Shown here piece by piece: positions 21,861-34,277 of a stretch of DNA of 64,000 nucleotides (positions are counted from its first letter, which is position 1; each line of letters starts with the position of its first letter). Source of the stretch: Pocillopora verrucosa. Taxonomy: Eukaryota; Cnidaria; Anthozoa; Scleractinia; Pocilloporidae. The stretch lies in NCBI RefSeq assembly GCF_036669915.1, contig NC_089318.1, positions 9,767,390 through 9,831,389 on the forward strand. The letters are read 5' to 3'. The notes under the pieces were generated by a model. It did no database searches, was not told the DNA's origin, and saw only the letters and a program-made list of their open reading frames with translations. Made by a program: the position numbers and the translations under genes.

Positions 21861-23541
21861 AGCATTAGTAAGTCACAAAAGATAATATATACTGACAAAA
21901 GTTAAGTCAATTTCTGCTCCATTTGAGTTCGTCGTTGAAACTTAATTTAACGTAAGTCATTATCACTTAGTTTGACAATTAAGAGGAAGCGGGATTTTTT
22001 TGTAAATAAAGTAATTTTAAATATTATTAATAAATAATGTATATAAATGCTCTTCTTTGCTATATTTGGAAGAAATATAATTCGACAAAGTTTGCTTATC
22101 TGAGAAAAAGAATTGCAGAAGGTTTCCTCGGATTTTTCCTATCTACCTATTTATTGGTACGAGGTTAATTCTTAAGAAATGTTGAAATAAAATTAAAACT
22201 CTCACTTTTGCCGGAAGTGGATAAAATAATAGAAGAAATTTATACACACCCTAATGGTGATATTCTCCTATAGAGACTTCACTCCATCTAAAATTTATCA
22301 ATTCCTGCGCGTAATGCAAAACTCTCTTTCCAATCGAGTACGAAACTGCACGAGTTTGTGATTACTTACAAAGTGGAGTCACGTTACTTTACTTTGAGAA
22401 GTCCGAGAAGGTATTGTTCCATTTGCTGGATGTTGAGATATTAACTAGAGCATTCTGTATGTTTTGACAGTCAGCTGAGGTTAGCTAAGTGAGTGAGTGC
22501 CCTTTAAGATATGTGGCCAACATTTTCATTGGAAAAAAGTTACTAATTTACCAATAATTTTGGAAAGAAAAATTAAACTTTCACTTTGCCGGAGGTGAAG
22601 GCAATGATAGCTGGATAGGGAAGAGGGGATCAATATTGATACCTGATAACGTAGTATTTTCCATATTAAGAAAGCTGCCGATAAGTCGCATGTCAAACAA
22701 AGTAAACTGAGCCATTTTTTTTTTTTTTTTTCATTTCCGCCATTAAAGAAATGCCAAACCGTTATTAAAAAAATCCGTCATATCTTCTTAAAGGATCAAC
22801 TCCTCATCAGGATCTTTCTCTCCCATTATGCAATCTTTGATGCAAATTATGAAACAGACTGCAGTAAAAATGATTATATATTTAGGATGATATGGCAGTA
22901 TGAATGCATGCTGTTCATTTCGAATTTTTTCAGACGCGTCCCATTTTTTCTCACATTGTAATTACTTATCTTCACAGGTTGTTAATAGAGAATCACTATT
23001 CAAGAAATGACTGGGAAAGGATTCTGAGACAGAGACGCTAGAAAAGCAAGGAAATGATTCTGTGATTAATTTTAATCAGTATGGTAAGTAAATTAATAAT
23101 TAGGAAAGTAGTAGAAATTTTCCAGCATTTATTTCAGAGCATAAGGGCCACGCGAAAGACTTCAGCTCTTTGGTTAACTATAGATTTGAATATTAGTTTA
23201 ATCGTAAAACTTATTCAGCTAATCCGACTTCGCTTGGAATATTTCGCTACCTTTTCGGCGCAATTAAAAACATCACTCCAAAAAAGATAAACATTACTTT
23301 ATAAAACAAACGGAAATGGTTTAAATGGACTTTTATCAGTTTAAAACAACACGAACACATCAAAATGAAAGTTTGGCAAATTTATTTTCCCAATTTCTGT
23401 TTTTGAAACTTATGTACAGAGCTAATATTTAAATTCGTGCCCACCTGCTTCTTATTTTTCAGTTTCAGAACAATTTTCCCGTTGTCTACGCGTCTTACGC
23501 TTAATGTGTCTAGAAAGCTACACATAAGTAGATAAGTTAAA
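21861..23541. other. Intergenic stretch between GPCR copies 6 and 7
   Basis: No gene seen. AT-rich; AATAAA near 22005 could serve copy 6. A TTATTTTTCAG at about 23452-23462 resembles a splice acceptor about 80 bases before copy 7, hinting at a 5' UTR intron. Confidence 0.45.
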
Positions 23542-24474
23542 ATGACGAGTGCAAACTACACCCAAACCGAAGGGCAGGCTGAAACATTCCAAAAGATGCG
23601 ATGCTCGATGGATGCCACAAGCGCAGTACAAGGGCAACTATTCTATCTAATAACGATAAATACAATTGTATCCGTCGTTGCCTTTCTTGGAAATGCTCTC
23701 ATCCTGTTCGCCCTCCGCAAGGATTGTTCCCTTCATCCGCCGTCTAAACTGTTGCTCCGTTGTCTAACGACGACGGATCTTTTAGTTGGTCTCATTGCAG
23801 AACCAAGCAACATTGCCTATCTGATATCTCTCCTCCTGGGTGAATGGCACCTTTGTCAATTCTCTTCAGCAATATCTTTCATCGTGGGTTATATGTTGGG
23901 AACAGTTTCCCTGTTGACAGTCACTGCAGTAAGTGTGGACAGACTTCTAGCCCTGTTGTTAGGCCTGAGATACCGACAAGTGGTAACCCTGAAGCGAACC
24001 TTTTCTCTTGTACTTATCTTTTGGATCGTGTGTAGCGTCGCGGCAATATCGTACCTAGTGAGTTTCCTGATAACTTTTTGGTATGGCCTGATTATCGTGT
24101 CCTGCAGTCTGACAACCACGGTCTTCTCGTATATAATGATTTTCTGCACAATTCGCCGCCACCAATTCGAAGTGCAAGATCGTCCATGTCAACAGCAACG
24201 GAGACAGCAAATTGCAATGGATATACCGCGATACCGTAAGGCAGTGTCCAGTGTGCTGTGGGTTCAGGTGGCATTAATTGTTTGCTATCTTCCCTTTGGT
24301 ATTGTTACATCTTTGTTCAATAATCATTTGTCATCATTTAATGTTCTAATCTGGGACTTATCAGTGATTTTGGTTTATTTAAATTCGGCGTTGAACCCGT
24401 TTCTTTACTGCTGGAAAATTTCTGAAATAAAACAGGCGGTGAAAATGACAGTCAGAGATGCGCTTTGCTGTTAA
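23542..24474 (+). CDS. Orphan class A GPCR, array copy 7 (310 aa)
   Basis: Last member of the array, single exon. Landmarks: NYT glycosylation site at residue 5, Cys in KMRC (21), TM1 FLGNALILFAL, TM2 LTTTDLLVGL, Cys in WHLCQF before TM3, VDRLLAL for DRY, RYRQVVTLKRT after TM3 as in the other copies, TM6 IVCYLPFG with Tyr at the toggle position, and TM7 LNSALNPFLYCWKI. The protein ends in ALCC, a likely palmitoylated helix-8 end. Loop 2 is short without Cys. Loop 3 is Gln/Arg-rich (CQQQRRQQ). It is closest in style to copy 6. Confidence 0.93.
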   Translation: MTSANYTQTEGQAETFQKMRCSMDATSAVQGQLFYLITINTIVSVVAFLGNALILFALRKDCSLHPPSKLLLRCLTTTDLLVGLIAEPSNIAYLISLLLGEWHLCQFSSAISFIVGYMLGTVSLLTVTAVSVDRLLALLLGLRYRQVVTLKRTFSLVLIFWIVCSVAAISYLVSFLITFWYGLIIVSCSLTTTVFSYIMIFCTIRRHQFEVQDRPCQQQRRQQIAMDIPRYRKAVSSVLWVQVALIVCYLPFGIVTSLFNNHLSSFNVLIWDLSVILVYLNSALNPFLYCWKISEIKQAVKMTVRDALCC

Positions 24475-27400
24475 GGGAATTAATCAAGGCTGGAACGCTA
24501 TTCCTTACTGTATCAGATCGCCTTGTGAATCCAAATTGCATAAGAAGATGAAGTAAATACATCGAGATAACCTAAAGCTAGATAAGAACCTTATTGAAGT
24601 CTCTCATGTGATTGAAAAATCTAAAGCATTATCTTAATAGCTTGTAAAACATCACTATTTAGGAATAACTTTAGTTTTATTTATCCAGTTTTCTTTCGTT
24701 TAATGCCTATGGATTTTTGATGAGTTTCCGTAATCTTTTCTCTTTGTAAATTTCTTTTCCCCTGTAAATGAATATCGCCTCTCCGCCGCCTCGATTAGCC
24801 TTTATGCCATTAGCAGTGAAAGAGTATCTATAACTTGAACTAATTATTTGCCGTACCTTAAGTGAGCTAATTAAGATCAGTATACATTACTTAAAAGAGC
24901 AGACAAACCTCGCAAAAGAAAAAACAGTCAGGAGTAGCTAGAGGATGTCACTGCAGAAATGTCTGAAGGTTAAATTGTGAAAGGAATCGCAAAAGACTTA
25001 AAAGAATTAAGATAACATTCTGCGATATTTTATTGCAAAACAGTTTATCATTTAGAACTTTCAACTTCAACGCCGGACAGAAAAAATTTGGCACGAGGCC
25101 ACGAAGTACTTGCCGTGAGCAGCGAGGTTCGTGCGTCATGACCCGCCGGCCTGAACTAACTCCATCAATAAGCATTATTCACCTGTATATTATGACCGCC
25201 GATCTCTCTCATTCTTTCTTTCGCCCTCATCTCGCAGAGTGTTTTTTTATGATTTTATTACGAATATTAATTTTGGTCGCACCGCTGGTTGACTGAGAGG
25301 CAGTGCAATCAAAGAAATGTAATCATCTTGATAGCGATTGATGGGGCCGTATTCACGCTTAAAATACTATTTAGTCGAGCTTAGACGAATCAAAATGCGG
25401 CGTATCAAAGATTTACAATTTTCAACAGATATTTGTATTAACTGGGTTACGGATGAATCTCAAAGATACTTTTTCACGTAAAACACCCTATGGCATTTCA
25501 CTGGTTTCATGGTGGATTGTGCAGCACGTTTTGTTAGCACTCGTCCCCTAAAAAGCGATTTATCTCTTGGATAGAGTTGTCTGCCCCCTAAACAACAGAG
25601 CCATGATGTCTGAAATAAGAACAAAAAGTTAACGTGACAACAGTCATGAGTTTTGTCAGATAACTTTGCCTCGATTTCATTAATGGCTAAAGGATAGAGC
25701 ATATTCCACCAGTCGTTCCCCTTTCTCTCCCAACCTGATCTTCTCAATAGGTTCCTTTTCCTTCTGTTCATTCACTAAAATAAGTCTGAGCGTCGGCCCC
25801 TTTTTTCTGGTAACACACCGGGCTATACCGTCTAAAATCCATTACCCTAGCCTTAACCTTGAACCTAGTGGAACGAGATATCTCCTTAAACTTGGCTGAT
25901 TTACACTTCATACAAAGCCCTTTTCAAAGATGCCTCGACTATTCATCCCTTCGGTAAAATTTCAAATCAGAGATAAAAACTATCCTGTTGACTGAAATAA
26001 AAGCGGCGATAAATATTTAATATAATGGAAACTGACACAGAAGAACCTGTATAACACCCTTTATTTCGCGAATTCGCTTCACATTTATTATTCAAAAATT
26101 CTGAATTTTTTTCAAAGGCATAAGAATTGACGCCAAACAATTTCCCGAATATTTCCAATCAATCGGATAAAATCACACCACTCTTGTCTCCGTAAGGAAT
26201 GCGCTTATCAATGTTTTGTCTGTCACAGTCTGCATTGATTTCTCTCCAAGCAAACGATTCTATCAGTTATTTGATTCATGTCCCAACAGCAGTTTAACTG
26301 CTTGACTTCTTAACAGCAGCTCGAACCTGTGCCTCTCACCCCATGAAAAAGGCACCCTGCAGCTTTTTGAAGTTATCAGTGTTTTGTGCGAATGATGATT
26401 ACAGCATGCGTTATAAAAATTCAATATCCTGCTTTGAAGTGAAAAAAATAGAATTTAAACTTCTCCAGGAGCCCACACTTAAATGCATCAGTCTCAGTCT
26501 TTTGTGTAGTCACTGTACCATTGCGATCCACGAAGCTTGAAAGGATTCGCAAAAATGCTCTCGTGAAAACGACAGAAGAGAAAAAAAGTGGAACGAGTTT
26601 AAAATAAATTATCAGGTGGGTAAATAACATTTCGTTCTGACCAAAAATTATCTATCTGTACTCGTTAATCACCAAAAGCTTGCTGTCACCTGCTAACACT
26701 TTGTCTCTTTTCGCGATCAGAGCATTTGCGGGTCTCCGACGTCATTGCTTTAACTTAAAGAACAACTTTTCCTTACAGTTAAAACTTAAAATGGCTAGTC
26801 ATAAAGTTTGAGTAATATTTAAAGCCATCCAAAACTTCCTTCAGCATGAAGAAGATGACAAAATATCAGCTCGTAAATTAAAAAACAAAAACAAAAAGAC
26901 AAGGAAGGGGTGCATACATAAGCAGTGAAAATCTGAGTGGCTGAGGATAGAGATCGTCAAAGTGGTTAACAATAACGAACATCAAACATTTTGGGCAGTT
27001 TGAGCTATTTTGAATGCATACAGGTGACCTTGTCCCTAAGCTGCATAGTTAGACACCAATCCGTCTTAAGGTATTAAGCGAGGAGATCCTTCAATCTATC
27101 TGGAGGTATGTTGTTGCGTTTTGAAGCTCATATTAGATGGTGAGGCTGCAAACTAAAACTTTTCTCTTTCATAAATTAATCGATATCAATCGGTATCAAG
27201 GCAGTGACATCTATAATCCTATCAAGGCGGTGACAGCTATAATCCTGTTGAATCTTTAAATAAATGTGTTTGGTAATTGAAAGAAGTATCTCCACAATAA
27301 TGATATTTTTGTACGAATGTTGTGCTCTAGAGAAATATAAAACAAATATTTTACAATAAATTGACAACTCCACAAATCAAATTATCACTCTAAAAACCAT

Positions 27401-30400
27401 TCGTTATTCTAAAAAAAATCCGATATAACAAATGGCTTTACGGCTATTACTCAAGGTGACCAAAGCAATTTTATTTCATAACTTTTGTCGTTACTCTTTT
27501 TGAAAGAGATAAAAATTCTATTCCACCGAAACCTGCTGGCAGTCCTGCGTGAAATGAATTAATTTTTATAGCGAGAAAGTTTCACAGTGGAAAACATCTG
27601 ATTGGGACCATTGTTTCGCCATTGTTCTGCAGGAATTTGTTATCAATATTTGTCCTTGTCTACACTTTGGGATATTTCTGGTTTGAATATTGTCATTGAA
27701 ATGGGGCGAGATAGTGACAATGAGAGGTGAAAAGTTAATTTCTTGATACAGCTTGATACAGCTTCCACAAAATAGGGGTATTAAAAAAAAACCGTAAAAT
27801 CGCCATTTTATACCATGATTAACCACTACATGTACAAAGACTCATTCAAAAATACTACTAACATTGATTTCGGGAGGAAAATGGATCAAATTTAACCTGA
27901 AAGATTATTATTATTTCATTTGAATGGTTCCACTTTAAGTGACCGTTAAGTACAGGTAGAGGACACCACAAAAACGCCGTTAGGACTCGGTGAAGGGCGA
28001 ATACGACCGCTTAATAAAGGGAGACCGCTTTGTAAGGTGCTGCTTCATAAACGTTTGACAGTTTTCTACGATCTGTATTCAGTGGTGACCATGACATTTA
28101 AGGTAAAGGGAAAATGATAGAAAATATTCTGCCCGTTTGATTTTAATCTTTTTACATCGGAGTGGAAGTATTTGGAAAAAATAAAACGTGTATAAGCAAA
28201 TCATCTTTTTTTATTTTATAACGAGGTTGTCACAAAGGTCACGCATAGTTTCGACGTTACCAGAATTGATCTGCTGTAGTCTGAGAAAATATAAATGGAC
28301 ATAGCAACTATTTTGCGTGCAGGTATGACATTGTGTATCGCCAACTAAAAAATTGTTATAATTCAATCTTAAGAATTTTAATAAAAAGGTGCATAATGTA
28401 AACACTCTTAAATTGAACTTGGTTTGTGCTCGTCATTGATTCGATTCCTGCTGTAATGAATTGAAAACAAAAAGATTGTCAGAATAAGAGGAAATAGAGT
28501 CAACTGGTGCGGTTGGGAGTTATAGCGCATTATGCACAAGATTAAATACCACACTATTCTATACTTCTGCACATGAAACAAAAATTTGCACATAAACGTA
28601 CACGCAAACGTCTTACGCATCTCTTAAAGCGAGAGATTACGAAAAGCAGAGACGATTTGAGGCAGCTTTCGTACGAGTACATCCCAGATTTGTTTTTGTA
28701 CGTTACGTTTTCTCCCTTCCAATCATTTTTTTGAAGCCTCAATTGCAAGTTTGTTTTTATTAAGAATATCCCTAGATTTTTCAGCAACGATCATTTTCCC
28801 TTGCTAACATCGCTAAAAATTTTCGACGAATGAAATTTAGGAGAAGTAATTACTCTTCGCATAGACGATGGTGTGTACACATTTCGGACATGTTTCTCTA
28901 ATTCGTTTAGCAACTCGAGAATATTTGATCAATCATTCACACACCATGATCAAGCTCAGTTTTGCATAACTTATCTCGTGTTTCTTTAAATTTGTCTCCC
29001 GCTGTTCAAAGCGCATTTCAAGTCAGGACGCCCCCTATTGGGTTTGTAAAAAACCTTCTGAAGCCCTGAACAATGCTATTTAGTTATCTGTTCTCACCTT
29101 TCAAATGAAAATTATGGCCTCAAACAGGAGTAAAGCGAAATATCATGCTCTAGGGATGAACATATATTTGTTAAATCAGCTTTTGACCAATATTGCAGTT
29201 GAAAAAGCTGCATTGAGTTTAAATAATGAATGTAAAAAATAATTATTTCCTGTATGTTTCTTTAAGGATGCTGGAAAAATAGCATGTGTGCATAGCTCTC
29301 CCACGAAATTGATGATATCGTATCAGTGAGTCCTTTTCTCATTTGTAATTAACTCTTAGTTCTTAAGTAAACGACTTCCGAGTGTTTACAGTACTGCTAA
29401 TAGGAAGCGGATGATTAATATGAAAAAGGTATCATATCTACCTGCCAAAATATTTTTTGACAATTATTCCCGAATCCTTAATGGTTTTTGTGTCCACGGG
29501 GAGTCTGTTTTTTTTGGTTTTTTTTTTTAAGGGGTAGAAATGCTTTCGTTGCGGATTAATCAAATTTCAGATTTCAGTCGGCGTATGGTTCGTAGAGATG
29601 GCTAGAACAGAATAAAAAAAGCATTAACATGTATGGCTATCAACATAGGTTTCCATTTTGCAACGGCTTAAGTCAACTGGTGGTGATAGAAAACAGTAGA
29701 AATGGCAATTTTGTCGTTTCCTTGGTTAATAATTCAAATTTTGCATCTGAAAATGTTGACGATGAACAGTTGTCACCTTCTTGTTCATAAACAGACTCAA
29801 GGAGTGATATTGGATTTGTCAACTTCGCAGCTGCACTTAGCATTACTAAAAGAAACTATTGAGAACAGCAAAACAATTGTGTTATCTATATTATTGAAAT
29901 TTCTCGTTTGCGTTTTGTTTAATATCATTTCAGAATGTACGATTTGACCCTCTTTAGAAAGTATTTAAGGTGGGTTTGCACTCATCGTTCGAAATCGACC
30001 ATTTCCTCTTCTCGTCGTCCTAAAATTACCAAGTCAAAGAACTCCGTAGAGTCATACAATCACAACAGGCCACAAGTGTTAATGACATAGAAGCAAGCCA
30101 TTTTCGAATTTCGCGTACAATTTTTGCTCGACAAATCTAAAAAAAAAACAATTTCCAATCTTACTCAGGTTTGGGTGATTATCGATATCCTTAATTCTTT
30201 AAACTCAAAGATATTATTCGCTTTAGATTTCATTTCAAAATGTCCCTTTTTTAAGCACGAAAAAGATTCCCACAAATGCTAATCAAGGCAAGCCCTCATA
30301 GATTAGCCAGCAGCTTTCAGAGAAACACATCTTGATTGTATTTAAATATTTACGTTTGATGGATTGACGATCAGCTGCTGTAAACTTAAAAGAACGACTT

Positions 30401-32522
30401 AAACCTTGCGCCATCACACAGTAAATGAATTACTGAAAAACACTGTTCATTCGCAAACAAAAGCGGCATTTGGCTTCCGAGTCAAAGGTAAGAGAGCGGA
30501 AAAGCAAATTTTGCCTACTTAATGAGCCAAATACTAATTATCTGCTTTGAAAGCTAAGAACAAAACAAAGAAAACATTCTCCCAAAGGTGTCATTAGCAC
30601 CTTTCCACCCAAGAAGGCTCGTTTGTTTTTCGACCCAAGCCATTCTTTTAATACTTTGACCAGGTTTGTAAAGTTGAGTTTAATAGAAAACTACTCTTCA
30701 TGATGACAAACTTTAAATTGGAAAATGTCTGACTTGGCTATGGCGTGGATAACAACACTTTTGCGAGTCTCACGAAAGCAAGATTTTATGATCGATATTC
30801 GTTCGCATTTCGTGGAGTATAACATCCTTCAGTGTACGAGTTCGATTGTTTCTTCCACTTTAAATTTCGGCCAATTGTGTTAGGCATATAACAACTTGTA
30901 TCTGAAAATTGTACAGCTAATTTTCATTTCGTTTAAAGATGATTTAATGCACTCACTAAGGTATCTTTTAAGTTGTTAAGTGACCGGCAGAAGTTGGCAT
31001 TTGTTCAGTACGGTACCATTTTTTTAGCAGAGTACACAAAAACGTCGTTGCTACTACGATTCATCTTAACTAGTTTTATTTTTCTTTCATCACAGATATC
31101 TTTTGAGATCATTGAATAACATGAAAAATCAGCCCACACCTGCAGGTAAATTTATAAAAATTCCCGTCAGTTTTAACACGTTTGGAATAATATTGCATTG
31201 AGTGCACAAGCCACATTTTTTAAGCAATTCGCACGTATTGGTATATGAGTTTTGAACTTTATAGTGGATAAAATTTAGAGTTTGTAAGACAGAGTCTTTT
31301 GATAACGAGCAATTAAAAAACCATTAAGATAAAGGAAACACTTAAAGGATTACCGCAATTTTGCGGGCAGTTGTCTGTGGCTGTAAAAGCTCGTTCGTCG
31401 CTCCTCAAAGGAGCCACCGTACCGAGAAGAAAGGCAAAACCTCTTCCTGAAAATCAATCATTTGATAAAATCTTTCACGGGAGAGACTTCAAATAGAAGC
31501 GACACTGATTAAAAAATTACATCTACAAAAATCCTAACACAAGAGAAGAACAGAAATCCCATTAATAGTATCCTACAGATCCCACCAGAATAAATCACGA
31601 AAATTTCCTGAACCACTAAAGGTGGTAGCAACTAAGATACACAGTGTCTTCTTGTTTCTAGTATTGAAGTCAGTTTGGTTAGTCTCACAATTCGAAAAAA
31701 AGTAATTTTGTTTGTTTCTTTTTCCTCACCTTTGTGGAGTAACAATTGCGAAACTGACATAGATAATGACATGTTCTCTCTTAAGTTTGAGGAAAAACAG
31801 AAAAACGAGCCAAAGGAAAACGAGGAGGATTGATGGTGGTGTAAGATGAATTGCGGGCGAACTCAAACTTAAGCAAGAGACCAGAACACATATTAGAGAA
31901 ACCAAAATCTCTGGACACAAAACATTCTCCTTCATGTATTTGCCAGGAATCTGGTGAAAACATAATACTCATTAATATGAATTATTTCACTTGTTGTATA
32001 TCTTTGGCAAACAACTCTTATTATCGCTGCAATGTTCAAAGTTAGGCCTGATCAGCCCAAGTTAGACCTGATCAGTAAATTCGAAATGGTAAAGAAATAG
32101 GACTTAAGACAGCTAAGGTAACTTGGTAAGAAGTTATGGTGATCAGAGTGCTTCTATGCATGTACACTTCTCTATTTTGATTGATGAATGAACTGGGCCT
32201 CTATTCCTCAACTTCACCAAACAAAAGGTCATAAAATGTTTCTGAGAAGCTCATCAAATAAATCGCAGTTTCTGTATAATGAACAGAATAGTCCATGGCA
32301 AGTTATCCCACAACATTTCCTCAGGTTTCCCTGAGAGATCGCCGGGACCAACTTACAGTCTTGGGTGGAGAAAGGCACTAACCGACAGGCTATCGAGTCA
32401 CTGACAAAGAGATCCAGATTTCTAGCTTAGTCCCCTTGGGTTTTCAAGGAAACATTTTAAAGTTACTTTTTGGTGAACTGCTGAACACTTACATCTCCTG
32501 TGTTTTTTTTTCCTTTTAAAAG
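24475..32522. other. 8-kb stretch without a recognised gene
   Basis: AT-rich sequence with many stop codons in all frames; the longest frames (up to about 100 codons) have no recognisable motif. It contains a 26-bp tandem pair at 27194-27245. The missing first exon of the GPCR at 32523 should lie in the right part, but I cannot identify it. Confidence 0.5.
27194..27245. repeat. Two-unit 26-bp tandem repeat
   Basis: TATCAAGGC.GTGACA.CTATAATCC occurs twice in direct succession with two differences. Confidence 0.85.
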
Positions 32523-33607
32523 GACTTTCAAGAAATTCGACAGACGATGTCACTTCTGAAGGGTATTACAAATCAGTCACCGTTGGACCATTGGTTGTTT
32601 GGAGTCTCCTCCTAAGCTTTATCGCTCTCACTATTATTTTGTCAAACACACTTGTTATTTTTTCATTCATCAAGTATGCCAAATTGCGCACGCGCACCAA
32701 CTGCCTAATAATTAGCCTCGCTGTGGCGGACTTACTAGTCGGTCTCGTTTCCGTACCTGGTTGGCTAATCCTTATTCATAAAGAGGAAAATCAAAGGTCT
32801 ACTTGGTATAGCGTTCTCATGGAAATATGGTATGTCTTTGAGATCCTTAGCGGAGTGGGGTCCATATTTCATCTAATGGCTCTAAGCTGGGATCGACTGT
32901 GTGCCATTGTATGGCCGCTGAAGCATCGTTCATACACTAAAACGAAATATCTGGTTATAATCTTCGTAGCTTGGTCAGTGGCAACGCTAGTGTCAGGGCT
33001 CTCTGTAACTGGAAATAGGAATTCGCCACAAGCGTACAACATGACAGTTATTTGCCTGTGTTTCTTCCTGCCTCTTGTTCTGATCTTTTTAGCCCAAGGA
33101 ATAACTTTGGTCACTATCAAACGCAACATTGCTAAATTTCACCATAGCTCCAGCCTAAAGCGGGATGTCAGAGCGACTAAAACAATTCTTATCATGATAG
33201 GCTTGTTTTTGATTGCCTGGCTGCCATTCTTTTCTTTGGGTTTGGTTCGTTTCATACAAGACGACCACTCTGCATTACCCGCAAACGCAATCTTTGCAGT
33301 CAAAATGTTGCAATACAGTAATTCACTTTTTAATCCCATTCTTTACGGGCAAAAGTTTCCAGAATTCAGAAAAGCATACATAATGATTTTATGTTCTGCC
33401 AAAAGTGATGGTGACAGCGCACGGTTTGCAATTTCTTCATCAGTAAACACAAATAACTTTGGAACTTCTTCGTCCACTATTCGTGCGATATGTCCTCCTC
33501 CACAAAGATCTCACAGATTATTACGTGCCTTGATAAGGCAGCATGACGAGAAGATAGACAAACCACAGGAAGAGGAGGAGCTGACGTTCATGGACAGTGG
33601 TCTTTGA
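32523..33607 (+). CDS. Class A GPCR, rhodopsin family (terminal exon)
   Basis: Receptor unlike the array at 0-24.5 kb. The frame has no ATG before TM1: it opens after a stop at 32474, crosses a pyrimidine tract (TTTTTTTTTCCTTTTAAAAG) and then reads NSTDDVTSEGYYKS into TM1. I infer a splice acceptor at 32521-32522 and an upstream exon carrying the start codon. Landmarks: glycosylation site NST, TM1 SNTLVIFSF, TM2 LAVADLLVGL, WDRLCAI in place of DRY, TM4 Trp in FVAWSV, TM6 FLIAWLPFF with the toggle Trp kept, and TM7 SNSLFNPILYGQKFPEFRKA. The tail is long (about 85 residues), Ser-rich and then acidic (PQEEEELTF). No Cys precedes TM3. Resembles amine/adenosine-type orphan receptors; ligand not inferable. 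Confidence 0.88.
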
Positions 33608-34277
33608 CACTTTTTAAAAGGATTTATTGGATAGTGTACGCCTTCAGTGGAAGCTAGACGGCGAGTATGTCTTCTTAAATGATGTTCATTTAACATGGTG
33701 CATTTACAAAAAACCTGTGTTCTCAATTTTGTTTGGGCTGGATCGTAAGAAAGAGAAAAAAGTAGTTTTACTAGAGTAAATAGTGTGCTTTGGCTATTCT
33801 TAATTTACTGCTACCCATAAAGCCTTGCTGTGGAAATAAAATTATGAAAGAATTTCTGAGGAAGCTATGCCTCTTCGCCATCGACGTTTTTTTGAGCCAT
33901 GCCAGATGGCGCCTACGACAAATTTCATAGAGAGCTTTGTTGTGACACAGTCAGTTATTAAAAACGGATCACGTTCCAACTGTTTCGCATTCACTAGGGT
34001 TTAAGCAAACCAAACCCCCACGGCAGCTCTAATGAGGACTTCAACAGCCGTACATGTCCATCTTAAAGTTTGTACATTTCATTATCCTCCAATGCAAAAC
34101 GACAACGTGAAATGACCTAAATTTTGCGTCGTCCGAACTCAATCCTTTCCACCAGTATCACGATTCAAATGAGATATGACGGTTGAAAGGTTCTGACTGC
34201 TTCAAGTCCCTTGTATTTTCACTTTTTCCTATGCCTACGTGTACCCGTACCTCCCCCCCGCCCTTTGCTAACTCACG
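33608..34277. other. 3' flank of the GPCR at 32.5 kb
   Basis: No gene seen. AATAAAATTATG near 33836 could be a polyadenylation signal for the receptor. Confidence 0.4.
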
